Source: a virus
DNA length: 30,087 nucleotides
Reading direction: 5' to 3' (one strand)
IMG/VR virus record: IMGVR_UViG_3300044971_002284
Location: 1 to 30,087 of that record
In this document: piece by piece, positions 7,533-14,563 of the stretch
Layout: each line of letters begins with the position of its first letter
Numbering within the stretch: the stretch's first letter is position 1
Notes under the pieces: generated by a model
What the model was told of the DNA's origin: nothing
Database searches by the model: none
Seen by the model: only the letters and a program-made list of their open reading frames with translations
Made by a program: the position numbers and the translations under genes

Positions 7533-8048
7533 TCACAGCCTCGGATTAAGAACGCCTTGAACCATTGCCTGATCTTCTGGACTCAAGTATTGCATCCACT
7601 GGTTACGTGGCATCTGGTTAAGTAAGTTCTCGAAATGCTGAGGATCAGCAAGAGGAAGTTGGTATTGAGTTCCAGGGGAAAGCTCAGTGAGTTGTTGATT
7701 TAAGGGAAGTTGATTGACAACGGAACGTTGTTCAATCTGTTGTGCAATTTGCTGAGGCTGACCCGCCATCAAGATCGAGGAACCAAGCTCAGTGCCGACC
7801 AAGGAACCAGCAATGTTCGCACCGCCTTCAATCAAACCACGAGCCGTTTTGTTAGGTATGTTGCGTGCTGCGTAACGACCAAGCAAAGTTGCTGGTAATG
7901 ACGTGGCAAGATCCGAAAGACCAAACGCTAAAGCACCTTTGGGACCTGCGGTAAAAGCACCAAAACCTGCGTTAAGTGCAGTACCAGGGAGAACCGACTT
8001 AACGACGGAACCTAAATTCTTGCTTAACCAGCCTCCAGCTAAGGCCAT
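7533..8048 (-). CDS. Small Gly/Ala-rich hydrophobic virion-arm protein
   Basis: This protein of 171 residues has an N-terminal two-thirds of mixed hydrophobic Gly/Ala/Leu composition (GFGAFTAGPKGALAFGLSDL and GGANIAGSLVGTELGSSI). The C-terminal third is Gln/Pro-rich and soluble. It could form two short membrane hairpins. It belongs to the same tightly spaced series as the 302- and 315-residue genes downstream. No family recognised. Confidence 0.7.
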   Translation of the reverse strand: MALAGGWLSKNLGSVVKSVLPGTALNAGFGAFTAGPKGALAFGLSDLATSLPATLLGRYAARNIPNKTARGLIEGGANIAGSLVGTELGSSILMAGQPQQIAQQIEQRSVVNQLPLNQQLTELSPGTQYQLPLADPQHFENLLNQMPRNQWMQYLSPEDQAMVQGVLNPRL

Positions 8049-8079
8049 CTACTTATCCCTTTTTATTCATTATAAATTG

Positions 8080-8613
8080 TTAGTCTTTGGTATCTTCTTT
8101 GTCACCAGCAAGAAGCTGAGCGACTGACTTATCGCCTTCTGCTTCGTTCTCAACTTTTTGCTCCATTTGCGCCATGATGTAGCCCTTGGGATCTGGGTTC
8201 TTCGCACGAGGCATTGGGTTGCTGATTCTTTTACCAGGATCCATGGTTGGGCTAAGGGAGTAGAACTCACCCCAGGTGGTGTTGAAGCCTGGTTGTTCTT
8301 CTGGACGCTGGTTTGTTTTGGCTCGACCATTCATGAAGTCGTAGTCTTTGTTGCGATCAAAGCGACCGATACCAGCAAAGACTTCAGTAGGGCCTTCGCC
8401 AACTTGTTGAAGGCCTGGGTTCTGAATTAACTTCTTGGTTTGAATCCGACGAAGTAAGTCGGTACTATCAAAACGGTTTAGGTTCCAGGGCGGTGCACCA
8501 CTATTTGCTTTAACGGAGAACAGATCGTCAAAGTTAAGATTTTTCTTTTTAACGAAAAGATCTTTACCGTAATCAAGATAACGATCTAGTTCAAGCCTGT
8601 GGTCTTTAGCCAT
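8080..8613 (-). CDS. Hydrophilic virion-arm protein, unknown
   Basis: This 177-residue, charged protein begins MAKDHRLELDRYLDYGKDLF. It has no membrane segment and few repeats. The C-terminus is Glu/Lys-rich (MAQMEQKVENEAEGDKSV). Its start codon overlaps the stop of the upstream 74-residue gene (TGATG), implying coupled translation. No family recognised; structural or scaffold-like by position only. Confidence 0.7.
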   Translation of the reverse strand: MAKDHRLELDRYLDYGKDLFVKKKNLNFDDLFSVKANSGAPPWNLNRFDSTDLLRRIQTKKLIQNPGLQQVGEGPTEVFAGIGRFDRNKDYDFMNGRAKTNQRPEEQPGFNTTWGEFYSLSPTMDPGKRISNPMPRAKNPDPKGYIMAQMEQKVENEAEGDKSVAQLLAGDKEDTKD

Positions 8614-8837
8614 CAGCTTTCCTTCTTGCCGTCTTTATTCTTCTTCAAGCCTACCAGCGTCTTGCGAAGCCGTGCCTGTTTTACAGTCTTTTCATCGTAC
8701 TGATCAGGATTGGAAAGGACATTTGCCTGGAGCTGAGCAGAGGTAATACCTTTGCGCTTAGCTTTGGCAGTGAAGGCGCCTTCCTTCATATCCATGCCTT
8801 GGATCCACTTTTTGTCTTTCTTTTTCTTTTCAGCCAT
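8613..8837 (-). CDS. Small Lys-rich conserved phage protein (DKKWIQ type)
   Basis: This 74-residue, strongly basic protein starts MAEKKKKDKKWIQGMDMKEG. The pattern KDKKWIQxxxxKxGAhTxxAKRxG is familiar from small hypothetical proteins common in bacterial-virus genomes. These often lie near virion genes and are usually annotated without function. It starts two bases after the stop of the 979-residue gene. High Lys content and small size would suit a DNA-condensing capsid component, which is inference. Confidence 0.75.
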   Translation of the reverse strand: MAEKKKKDKKWIQGMDMKEGAFTAKAKRKGITSAQLQANVLSNPDQYDEKTVKQARLRKTLVGLKKNKDGKKES

Positions 8838-8839
8838 GA

Positions 8840-11779
8840 TTAGCGAATACGACGTTTTGCGGCAGCTTGTGACATTAACCGATTACCGAAGTTTTGAAGC
8901 TGAGAACCAGAGAGGCCATAACGCCTAATGGTTTCAGACTCAGATAACTGACCAATGCCACCCGGTACAGAACCTAGACCTAATCCTAATTCCTGTTTAC
9001 CACGGACGACCTGTCCTCCTGGAGTTAAATTAGCAGCCAACGCGAATTGATTGCGTTGTGCACCTTGACTAAGAGAACGTGGTTCCATAGAGACTTGGAG
9101 TTGGCTCTCTGGGTATTGATAATTACCTGTTGAAACTCGGCTGATCGGTCCCATTGCAGGAGCAGCTGGTCCAGTGTAAGGATTCTGCGTACGAGCAAAG
9201 GAACCAATATTCATGGTTGGGACACGCGTGCGTCCGACCACATTGCCGGTCTGAGGATCACGCACAGGAACAACCTTCATACCTTCACCGGTTTGAGGTG
9301 TTTCCATCTGGCTGCGTAGAGCAGACATCTGAGCACCAGTTACAGTAGAGGGCTCAATGGCAACACCAGTTGTCCTCAGGGGAGCTGTAGAAATACGCGG
9401 TGAGTAATAAGCCACATCGACATCAACGCCGCCATCCCCAACGGTCATTGGATCAATTCCACCTTCGCCTCTGACTTGGTATTGACCAGGGATTGGAGCT
9501 GCTTTACCGGTGGTTTTGTAAATCGGATAGCCGTATGGATTGAAACCAGCAACAACTTTTTTACCTTCTTTGTTGACTTGGATTCTTTCACCAAAGATTG
9601 GTGTATCCTTCTCAGTCTTCAGAAGACCCATCACCATTGCATTGGCCTCTTGTGGGTAATAAAGCTTGCCGGAAGCTTGACTGATTTGTGGCTTAAGAAT
9701 GGGAACATCGATCCCTTCTTTATTCATTAAGTAATCATCAACTGCTTTAACGATGAACCCTTGGTAGTCATAAGCCTCACCGATGTCGGAAAGCGTTTTG
9801 CCTTGCGCCAGGCCCAACTCTAGGGCTTCGGGATTGTTCTCACGTAAGTAGGCAGCTTTAGCGGAAGGATTATTGAAGTAATCCGATTGGGCTCTTTCTG
9901 CCACACTTTGGATCGTGGCACGGTCCAGGGCCACAGGCTCTGGTTTTGCCGTTTTCAATGTGGTCCAACCAATACGTTGTTCACCTTGCGTTAAAGGTGT
10001 ACGTCGAATACCAAGCAAGGGGCCTTCGCCAACAATCACTCGCCGAGACGTTGGTTTGTACGGCTGGCGAATATTTGTGCCAGGAATGGTTTCTCCATAC
10101 ATGATGTCTGGAGCCCAATCCGAAATAGGTTGGGTTGTGATCTTGGCAGGAACAACATCAACAGCCGTTTCAAAACCACCGATCAACTTATTGGTGCCAA
10201 CATTGATGTCAGAAGTTTCAATACCCATTCCACCCTTGTAACCAACATCTTGCATGCGAAGAAGTTGACCAAAGGAAAGATTGGGATCTTGGCCAAGAAC
10301 ATTAATACCAGCGGTCTGAATACCAGAAGGATCACGGCGCAGTGGAACAACGACATCGGCAGCGCGTAACTGACGTTCAGAGCCAGGAGCAGCAGCTGAA
10401 GCTTCTTGAACAACACCAGGAATTTGAGTGGTACCTTTGTTAGTGCGTTCTCGGAAAGACTCCGTTTCGATTAAAAGGTTACCGACACCTTCCGTATCGC
10501 CATAATCCGTACCCATTTCGCGATTGGCGGTCATGACCTCAGTTGGGTCATAGTCGTAATCGTCGACTTCTTGGTAGTAGTTACCAGTGTTGGGGTCGTA
10601 ACTAAAACCTGCTTGCTCTAGTTTTTCTTTCTGCTGGAGCTGCTTCAGGTTTGTTGTGTCGTGATAGGTCAAGCCCGTACCACCAACGCCAGCGGTCTCA
10701 AGCTCTTCCACCAATGCATCCGGCATGGAAGCACGAGCGCCACCAGCAATCTCCATGGTTGGGTTGCTGCTAACAGCCCCGCCGCGAATTTTGGGAGTTG
10801 TACCGAGATACTCAGTGATCCTTTCGCGTGGTACTTCAGGATTCAAGATTTGATCACGGATTGCCCGTGGATAAGAAGCGGCAGCCATTGTCCGCTCCAA
10901 AATTTCCTCTGGTGTAAAGCGATTGCGTGCAGTAGCCGATTCAGAAACCGTACTTAAATCAAGAGCGCGACCTGCACTTAAGCCACTACGTGTAGAAACA
11001 CTACCAATCTTGGCACCACGTAATAAACGAGCTTGTTGTGGGGTTAGTTCCAGCTCACCAGTTAGATCTGAGACTGAACGTCCGGTTCTTTCATAACGAG
11101 GTCCGTAAAATTCCTGAGCCTGGCGGCCAAGGTTCTCAAGCTGCTCTTCTAATTCCCAAGCGTTACCGCTGACAATTCTTTTGGGAGTTGTTTGAGCAAT
11201 ACGTTGAACTTCTTGGGGGAATTGGGAAACTTGCTCAGCAACTTGGGAAGTTCTTGCGATACGGTCAGCATCTCGACTGAAACTTACAAAGTTATTGACT
11301 TCACGTTGTTCGGGTATCACAATGCCCTTGGAAATAACTTGATCAAGACCTGCGTCAGAGGCTTCGACCTGCTGACTGCGAACTTCATCGATCAGATTCT
11401 GCTGAATGCTGGTTAAATCAACAGTTGCCTGCGGAATTGCCGTTTCAGGCGCTGCAACTTTGGAAGGACGGACCAAAGGTGCCTGAGATATGGCTCGAAG
11501 ATCGGATTCACGCGGAACACGAGGCTTTCCAACGGGAGCAGGCGCCTGACGACCGCGTAATGCCCGGTAACCAAGGGTGCCAGCTCCCAATGCACCTAAG
11601 CCCAGGGCTGCGGCACCCAAAATTCCCGCCAATGGGGACTCTTCTTGTGGTTGACGGAGCTGATTGGCGCGAAAATCACGAACTGCTGGGGCTAAAGCAG
11701 CCCTTTCCTCCGGATCTTCTGGGTATGGGGTACCAGTGGCGCGGCTGTAGGCAGCAAAATCGGCAGGTGACAGGGCCAT
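8840..11779 (-). CDS. 979-residue virion protein with one N-terminal membrane segment
   Basis: This is the largest gene here and the first of the minus-strand arm. Residues of about 48-75 form one Gly/Ala/Leu membrane segment (GILGAAALGLGALGAGTLGY) followed by basic residues. The remainder is long, hydrophilic and Gln/Thr/Gly/Pro-rich with no recognised enzymatic motif; a Tyr/Asp-rich acidic patch (DDYDYDPTEV) lies near residue 410. Size and place recall giant internal or ejection proteins of podoviruses. I see no tape-measure-type heptads over the whole length and no transglycosylase triad. It has only a weak site (TAAG) before ATG. A tail or fibre-associated role is the alternative. Confidence 0.8.
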   Translation of the reverse strand: MALSPADFAAYSRATGTPYPEDPEERAALAPAVRDFRANQLRQPQEESPLAGILGAAALGLGALGAGTLGYRALRGRQAPAPVGKPRVPRESDLRAISQAPLVRPSKVAAPETAIPQATVDLTSIQQNLIDEVRSQQVEASDAGLDQVISKGIVIPEQREVNNFVSFSRDADRIARTSQVAEQVSQFPQEVQRIAQTTPKRIVSGNAWELEEQLENLGRQAQEFYGPRYERTGRSVSDLTGELELTPQQARLLRGAKIGSVSTRSGLSAGRALDLSTVSESATARNRFTPEEILERTMAAASYPRAIRDQILNPEVPRERITEYLGTTPKIRGGAVSSNPTMEIAGGARASMPDALVEELETAGVGGTGLTYHDTTNLKQLQQKEKLEQAGFSYDPNTGNYYQEVDDYDYDPTEVMTANREMGTDYGDTEGVGNLLIETESFRERTNKGTTQIPGVVQEASAAAPGSERQLRAADVVVPLRRDPSGIQTAGINVLGQDPNLSFGQLLRMQDVGYKGGMGIETSDINVGTNKLIGGFETAVDVVPAKITTQPISDWAPDIMYGETIPGTNIRQPYKPTSRRVIVGEGPLLGIRRTPLTQGEQRIGWTTLKTAKPEPVALDRATIQSVAERAQSDYFNNPSAKAAYLRENNPEALELGLAQGKTLSDIGEAYDYQGFIVKAVDDYLMNKEGIDVPILKPQISQASGKLYYPQEANAMVMGLLKTEKDTPIFGERIQVNKEGKKVVAGFNPYGYPIYKTTGKAAPIPGQYQVRGEGGIDPMTVGDGGVDVDVAYYSPRISTAPLRTTGVAIEPSTVTGAQMSALRSQMETPQTGEGMKVVPVRDPQTGNVVGRTRVPTMNIGSFARTQNPYTGPAAPAMGPISRVSTGNYQYPESQLQVSMEPRSLSQGAQRNQFALAANLTPGGQVVRGKQELGLGLGSVPGGIGQLSESETIRRYGLSGSQLQNFGNRLMSQAAAKRRIR

Positions 11780-11899
11780 TGGGTACTTATTAGCTATAAA
11801 TTCCTTGTTCTTTGTATTTTACTGGGGGAAACTTAGGTAAAAAGTGAATACGGTAGACTATTACCAAAAGAATCGCTGAACATCCGGGTTAATAAGGAC
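11780..11899. other. Divergence region between the two arms
   Basis: This 120-base AT-rich spacer must carry the start signals for the minus-strand virion arm and probably the plus-strand arm. The best bacterial -10-like hexamer for the minus arm is TAAAAT (complement of 11816-11821), but there is no convincing -35 at the right distance. No phage-type promoter repeat was found. Toward the plus side, AAGGAC at 11894-11899 directly precedes the first ATG. Confidence 0.4.
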
Positions 11900-12109
11900 A
11901 TGAACCCTAAGAATGCTTTAGAAAAAGCAACTGCACTGTACGCAATTGCGGATGCGGCCGAAGATTTAGAGAAAGCTGGGGCTGCACCATTCGAAGTCAA
12001 GGCGTTTACGACTGGTGCCAGGGAAAAATTGGCAGAAGAACGACCTGATTACGACAAATACGCCAAAGCTTACGCTGCTTCTTCCCGTTTTGCACAAAGC
12101 AACCAGTAA
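11900..12109 (+). CDS. First right-arm protein, small Ala/Lys-rich helix
   Basis: This 69-residue, Ala/Glu/Lys-rich and almost wholly helical protein begins MNPKNALEKATALYAIADAA. An AAGGA sequence lies just upstream of the ATG. It is a single-gene unit closed by a strong terminator about 30 bases downstream, unlike the polycistronic groups that follow. This arrangement suits a separately expressed early gene. No DNA-binding motif or known family is recognised. Confidence 0.75.
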   Translation: MNPKNALEKATALYAIADAAEDLEKAGAAPFEVKAFTTGAREKLAEERPDYDKYAKAYAASSRFAQSNQ

Positions 12110-12139
12110 GTAAAAGCGTTAATTAGCACATTGTTAATA

Positions 12140-12168
12140 GCCGGGGCCACAAACCCCGGCATTTTTGT
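12140..12168 (+). terminator. Rho-independent terminator
   Basis: A seven-base-pair GC stem, GCCGGGG with CCCCGGC, encloses the loop CCACAAA and is followed by ATTTTTG. It ends the transcript of the 69-residue gene. Confidence 0.85.
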
Positions 12169-12367
12169 GTGTTTTCTTGGGTAAAACCCCTGTAAACATG
12201 ACACTTTTTGCAAGGGCCGCCCCCTATAGGGGCCAAAAAGGATAAAAAATTTCCTGACGCTTCTCCAACACCCCACGCGACGCGAGTTGCGTATAGAAAA
12301 AAAGAAAGGGCGGGGGCTGCGCATCCGAAGAACGCAGGCAAATCAAGTCAGTTTACCGACAGGAACC
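12169..12367 (+). other. Non-coding stretch with palindrome and A-rich tracts
   Basis: No protein-like frame was found here. It contains the perfect 12-base palindrome CCCCTATAGGGG (12221-12232), followed by A-rich runs (AAAAAGGATAAAAAA) and a GC-rich patch with GCGACGCGAG. CTATAGGG matches the core of a T7 promoter but the upstream specificity bases do not. It may hold an operator, a promoter or an origin; nothing decides among these. Confidence 0.4.
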
Positions 12368-12667
12368 ATGACTCAGGCCAAAGTTAGCACCAAGGGACAG
12401 CGCTGGCAGCATGACTGGCGGCGTCAAGTAGGCGAGCGCCCAACAGAGAGTAACGCCAAGCTTTTCCACAGCTATGTGGAGATGGCGTATCAGTTGCTCG
12501 AGGAGTTTAGCTCAGCCGACTTTATCTACAGCGAAGTCAGGCAAGTCTGCCAACCCCAGTATCTCTTCCAGGTGGTCTGTGACATGCGAAGCGAGAAGCT
12601 AAGCATGCGCATTTGGACCACCGAGGAAGGATATAAGGCGGTGTCCATCCACAAAATCCCTGTCTGA
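12368..12667 (+). CDS. Small protein of unknown function
   Basis: This protein is 99 residues from the ATG at 12368, which has AGGA five bases upstream (AGGAACC then ATG). An upstream in-frame start at 12287 would add a Lys/Arg-rich non-coding-looking segment and is rejected. The sequence starts MTQAKVSTKGQRWQHDWRRQ and has an alpha/beta C-terminal half with LFQVVCDMRSEKLSMRIW. No known domain. It is followed directly by the UUCG hairpin at its stop codon. Confidence 0.7.
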   Translation: MTQAKVSTKGQRWQHDWRRQVGERPTESNAKLFHSYVEMAYQLLEEFSSADFIYSEVRQVCQPQYLFQVVCDMRSEKLSMRIWTTEEGYKAVSIHKIPV

Positions 12668-12681
12668 TACGTTCGCGTATC
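12666..12681 (+). repeat. UUCG hairpin, copy 1 (family E)
   Basis: ATACG-TTCG-CGTAT forms a five- to six-base-pair stem with a UUCG loop. It starts inside the TGA stop of the 99-residue gene. An identical hairpin lies at 14533-14546. There is no T-run, so it is not a classical terminator; it may protect or define a transcript 3' end. Confidence 0.7.
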
Positions 12682-12762
12682 GCGTACGGGAAAGATCTGC
12701 TCCCCGCCCCGCACTTGTTCATACAGAACAGTTTCGCAACAGGAGCGTGGTCAAGTCACGGT

Positions 12763-12796
12763 CTTGGCAGCTGCAATCCCGCAGCGTAAGTCCAAG
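12763..12796 (+). promoter_or_regulatory. Structured RNA element family B, copy 1
   Basis: The order is P1 CTTGG, CA, P2 GCTGC with loop AATCCC and GCAGC, then GTAAGT, then P1' CCAAG. Both helices are perfect. Three more copies with the same CA and GTAAGT joints but different helix bases lie at 16618, 17751 and 20258. The next start codon is 18 bases downstream. Confidence 0.65.
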
Positions 12797-12813
12797 CTCA
12801 CCGGAGTAACACC

Positions 12814-13041
12814 GTGACCAACACCATCGCCACCGTCCGTCGTATCGACTGCGTGGACATCACCAAGATGTCACACGAGGAGATCTTCGACATGTGTGGC
12901 GTACCAACCCGGCAAGAAGCTGGCGACAACGTCATGCTTCAGGTCCTCGACCTGCTTGAGCACGGACGTAGCCAGGTACTTACTGCCGAACACCTCCAGG
13001 TCATCAAGTCCTACGTGGACGAGATGCTGGAGACCAACTGA
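12814..13041 (+). CDS. Small acidic protein with GTG start
   Basis: This 75-residue protein starts MTNTIATVRRIDCVDITKMS. The initiator is GTG at 12814, with GGAG nine bases upstream. It is alpha-helical and acidic, with a leucine-rich middle (DNVMLQVLDLLEHG) that could dimerise. It is flanked by a family B element upstream and a family A element that begins at its stop codon. No family recognised. Confidence 0.7.
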   Translation: MTNTIATVRRIDCVDITKMSHEEIFDMCGVPTRQEAGDNVMLQVLDLLEHGRSQVLTAEHLQVIKSYVDEMLETN

Positions 13042-13103
13042 TCCGTTAAAGCGGGCGGCAGGGTGCAAACCCCTGCCCAGTTATTGCCTACAGCGGAGAT
13101 AGG
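13041..13103 (+). promoter_or_regulatory. Structured RNA element family A, copy 1
   Basis: It begins at the stop of the preceding gene with ATCCGTTAAAGCGGG. Stem 1 is GGCAGGG with CCCTGCC around the loop TGCAAAC. After CAGTTAT comes stem 2, TGCCTA with TAGGCA. Copy 2 at 13207 keeps the loop and joints but changes both helices in a compensating way. It lies upstream of a 26-residue membrane peptide. Confidence 0.7.
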
Positions 13104-13126
13104 CACCGCACACACAGGAGTTACCT

Positions 13127-13207
13127 GTGCACTTCACCACCTACGAATCCGTCGCACTCATCACGATCTTCATCGTGAGTTGCGTAATCGGATACGTAAC
13201 CGACTGA
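13127..13207 (+). CDS. 26-residue single-helix membrane peptide
   Basis: The GTG start at 13127 has AGGAG seven bases upstream. The product has a short polar N-terminus (HFTTYESV), one hydrophobic helix (ALITIFIVSCVIGYV) and a TD tail. It is enclosed by two copies of the family A RNA element. Ribosome-binding site, codon frame and helix together support a real microprotein. A role at the cell membrane is implied; a specific target is unknown. Confidence 0.65.
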   Translation: MHFTTYESVALITIFIVSCVIGYVTD

Positions 13208-13270
13208 TCCGTCTAAGCGGGTGACCAGGTGCAAACCCTGGTCCAGTCATTGCCACCCACCGAGGGTGGC
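13207..13270 (+). promoter_or_regulatory. Structured RNA element family A, copy 2
   Basis: The conserved lead ATCCGTCTAAGCGGG starts at the stop of the 26-residue gene. Stem 1 is GACCAGG with CCTGGTC around loop TGCAAAC. After CAGTCATT comes stem 2, GCCACCC with GGGTGGC. An A/T/C linker with ACTCAGCTC then leads to the ATG at 13288. Confidence 0.7.
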
Positions 13271-13287
13271 TTAATTTAACTCAGCTC

Positions 13288-13443
13288 ATGCGAGTTACCT
13301 ACCAAGATCTGCTGCAGTGGTTCACTGAACAGCAACTAGATGATGCCGTCATCATTGCCCGTTGCACAGCAGATGCATTCCCTCACCTCAACTACGAGCA
13401 GCGACTTGTCAAAGTCCTGGTCGAAATGAAGACCTACGCCTGA
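13288..13443 (+). CDS. 51-residue helical protein
   Basis: The product starts MRVTYQDLLQWFTEQQLDDA and is predicted all-helical and soluble. The ATG has no Shine-Dalgarno sequence; it follows the linker TTAACTCAGCTC downstream of RNA element A copy 2. The next ATG is nine bases after its TGA. Composition is coding-like, with evenly spaced hydrophobics. No family recognised. Confidence 0.65.
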   Translation: MRVTYQDLLQWFTEQQLDDAVIIARCTADAFPHLNYEQRLVKVLVEMKTYA

Positions 13444-13452
13444 TCTACTACC

Positions 13453-13701
13453 ATGCTGATCTATCAACCCAAGTGTGACGACCGTACTCGCGTAGCCTGG
13501 TACGGAGGAGAGTCTACACAGCTACACTTCCAACACCGTGGTATCACCGAGAGGTGGATCGACATCGAGACACGTACTCTCATGGGTGATATCCCAGGTG
13601 GTGTGAAGGAACTGCTTGCAGAAATGCAAGACTTTTACAACTACTGCTACGGCGAGACTTCCATCCTCGACCAAGATAACCTCATCGGCACGATCTTCTG
13701 A
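13453..13701 (+). CDS. Small alpha/beta protein, unknown
   Basis: This protein of 82 residues begins MLIYQPKCDDRTRVAWYGGE. The N-terminal half alternates strand-like segments (TQLHFQHRG, WIDIETRTLMG) and the C-terminal half is helical and acidic. It follows the 51-residue gene by nine bases, so they form one unit. A UUCG-capped hairpin follows the stop by ten bases. No known domain. Confidence 0.65.
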   Translation: MLIYQPKCDDRTRVAWYGGESTQLHFQHRGITERWIDIETRTLMGDIPGGVKELLAEMQDFYNYCYGETSILDQDNLIGTIF

Positions 13702-13711
13702 CTCCTGCTCT

Positions 13712-13729
13712 AAGGGCCTTCGGGCCTTT
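13712..13729 (+). terminator. C(UUCG)G-capped hairpin, weak terminator or processing stem
   Basis: AAGGGCC and GGCCTTT pair (one G-T) around the very stable TTCG tetraloop. The 3' arm ends in TTTA with no longer T-run, so termination may be partial. Confidence 0.6.
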
Positions 13730-13732
13730 ACT

Positions 13733-13751
13733 GCAGGACTCAACATCCTGC
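13733..13751 (+). repeat. Leader hairpin family D, copy 1
   Basis: GCAGGA and TCCTGC enclose the loop CTCAACA. The same 19 bases occur at 14564-14582. The CTCAA-rich linker and the ATG at 13777 follow. Confidence 0.75.
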
Positions 13752-13776
13752 CGTCCACTCAACTCAGCTCAACACA

Positions 13777-13992
13777 ATGACAGCTCTTAACTTCCGCAAG
13801 AACGTGCGTGAGTTTATGCCTTGGGCCATCAGTGCTAGCCAGACTACCGCTCGTGTAGTCACCAAGGCAGTCACTGATACTGCAACCAAGGCCAAGGCTA
13901 CTGAGAAGCTACATGACATCCGTTGTCGTGCAGCAGCACTCATCATGCCAAACGACATGGCATTCATCATCACTCCTAAGAACAACATCTGA
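13777..13992 (+). CDS. Basic 71-residue protein
   Basis: The sequence starts MTALNFRKNVREFMPWAISA and is rich in Thr, Ala and Lys with a basic helical middle (VVTKAVTDTATKAKATEKLH). The ATG has no Shine-Dalgarno sequence; the linker ACTCAACTCAGCTCAACACA precedes it, downstream of hairpin D. The next gene starts three bases after the stop. No recognised motif; the charge would allow nucleic-acid contact. Confidence 0.65.
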   Translation: MTALNFRKNVREFMPWAISASQTTARVVTKAVTDTATKAKATEKLHDIRCRAAALIMPNDMAFIITPKNNI

Positions 13993-13995
13993 CTC

Positions 13996-14205
13996 ATGAC
14001 TAAGAACCACATGGTTGACTCTGTGCTTGCCCTCACCATGGGCACTGGCATCGGCTTGTTACTTTCTGTCTTTGGACAGAAGCTACTCAACAAGCATTAC
14101 GTTGCCAACTGCCACAAGCAACCACACCATAACCTCGTGTATGTCGATGGTTTCCTCGGCGACACGTACTACTGCATCAAGAATGCAGACTTTAAGCAGA
14201 ACTGA
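13996..14205 (+). CDS. Small membrane protein
   Basis: This 69-residue protein has one membrane segment at about residues 7-27 (VDSVLALTMGTGIGLLLSVF), then a hydrophilic tail with several His, Tyr and two Cys. Its start is three bases after the preceding stop, so it is in the same operon. It is convergent with the GIY-YIG gene, whose end lies nine bases away. Function unknown. Confidence 0.65.
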   Translation: MTKNHMVDSVLALTMGTGIGLLLSVFGQKLLNKHYVANCHKQPHHNLVYVDGFLGDTYYCIKNADFKQN

Positions 14206-14214
14206 AGCCTGCAC

Positions 14215-14520
14215 TTAACCCTTCCGTACGATCCGCTCTTGACAGAAGCTTGGTTTCCATCGGACTATCAAGCTTCTTTCTGAATCGTATGCATCCCATC
14301 CTTCTATCCAGGAAATCTTAGTGGTGGTGTAATCAACATCACCACGTTGAAAGCCTGGATGTTTAGATGGGTTACGCAATCGATTCCACAGTATTTTGCT
14401 TCGACCAATGTACAAGACATTGTCATTGGCATCAATCAATGCATAGCATCCAGGTTTGGCTGGTATATTTCTGGCGTCTTGCCAGCACACCCACTGCCAT
14501 TTCCTCGGATCTAGTTCCAT
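14215..14520 (-). CDS. GIY-YIG nuclease-domain protein
   Basis: The 101-residue protein is little more than the nuclease domain. It shows GCYAL (GIY position), VLYIGRSKILWNRL (YIG plus the conserved Arg and following Arg/Leu helix), and a later Glu in DSERSLI followed by KPSF. The Asn often found after KPxx is replaced by Cys. This matches UvrC/homing-type GIY-YIG folds, which cut DNA with the Tyr, Arg and Glu residues. It is the only reverse-strand gene in this stretch and is not inside another gene, so it looks like a free-standing homing-type endonuclease. A lost-activity relative is possible. Confidence 0.75.
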   Translation of the reverse strand: MELDPRKWQWVCWQDARNIPAKPGCYALIDANDNVLYIGRSKILWNRLRNPSKHPGFQRGDVDYTTTKISWIEGWDAYDSERSLIVRWKPSFCQERIVRKG

Positions 14521-14532
14521 TGATCTAGCTTA

Positions 14533-14546
14533 ATACGTTCGCGTAT
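14533..14546 (+). repeat. UUCG hairpin, copy 2 (family E)
   Basis: ATACG-TTCG-CGTAT, identical to the hairpin at the stop of the 99-residue gene. Here it lies between the divergent starts of the nuclease gene and the next plus-strand gene. Confidence 0.7.
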
Positions 14547-14563
14547 CGTGCGGTGGGTTTTCT

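Noticed and set aside
12214-12240. CTATAGGG as a T7-type promoter
   Set aside because: Only the initiation core matches. The upstream specificity bases are GC-rich and unlike the T7 consensus, there is no second copy in the window, and no phage RNA polymerase gene is seen.
13041-13090. Family A hairpin as a degenerate tRNA T-arm
   Set aside because: The seven-base loop TGCAAAC and seven-pair stem recall a T-arm, but there is no acceptor or anticodon stem around either copy, and the second hairpin covaries as a separate unit.
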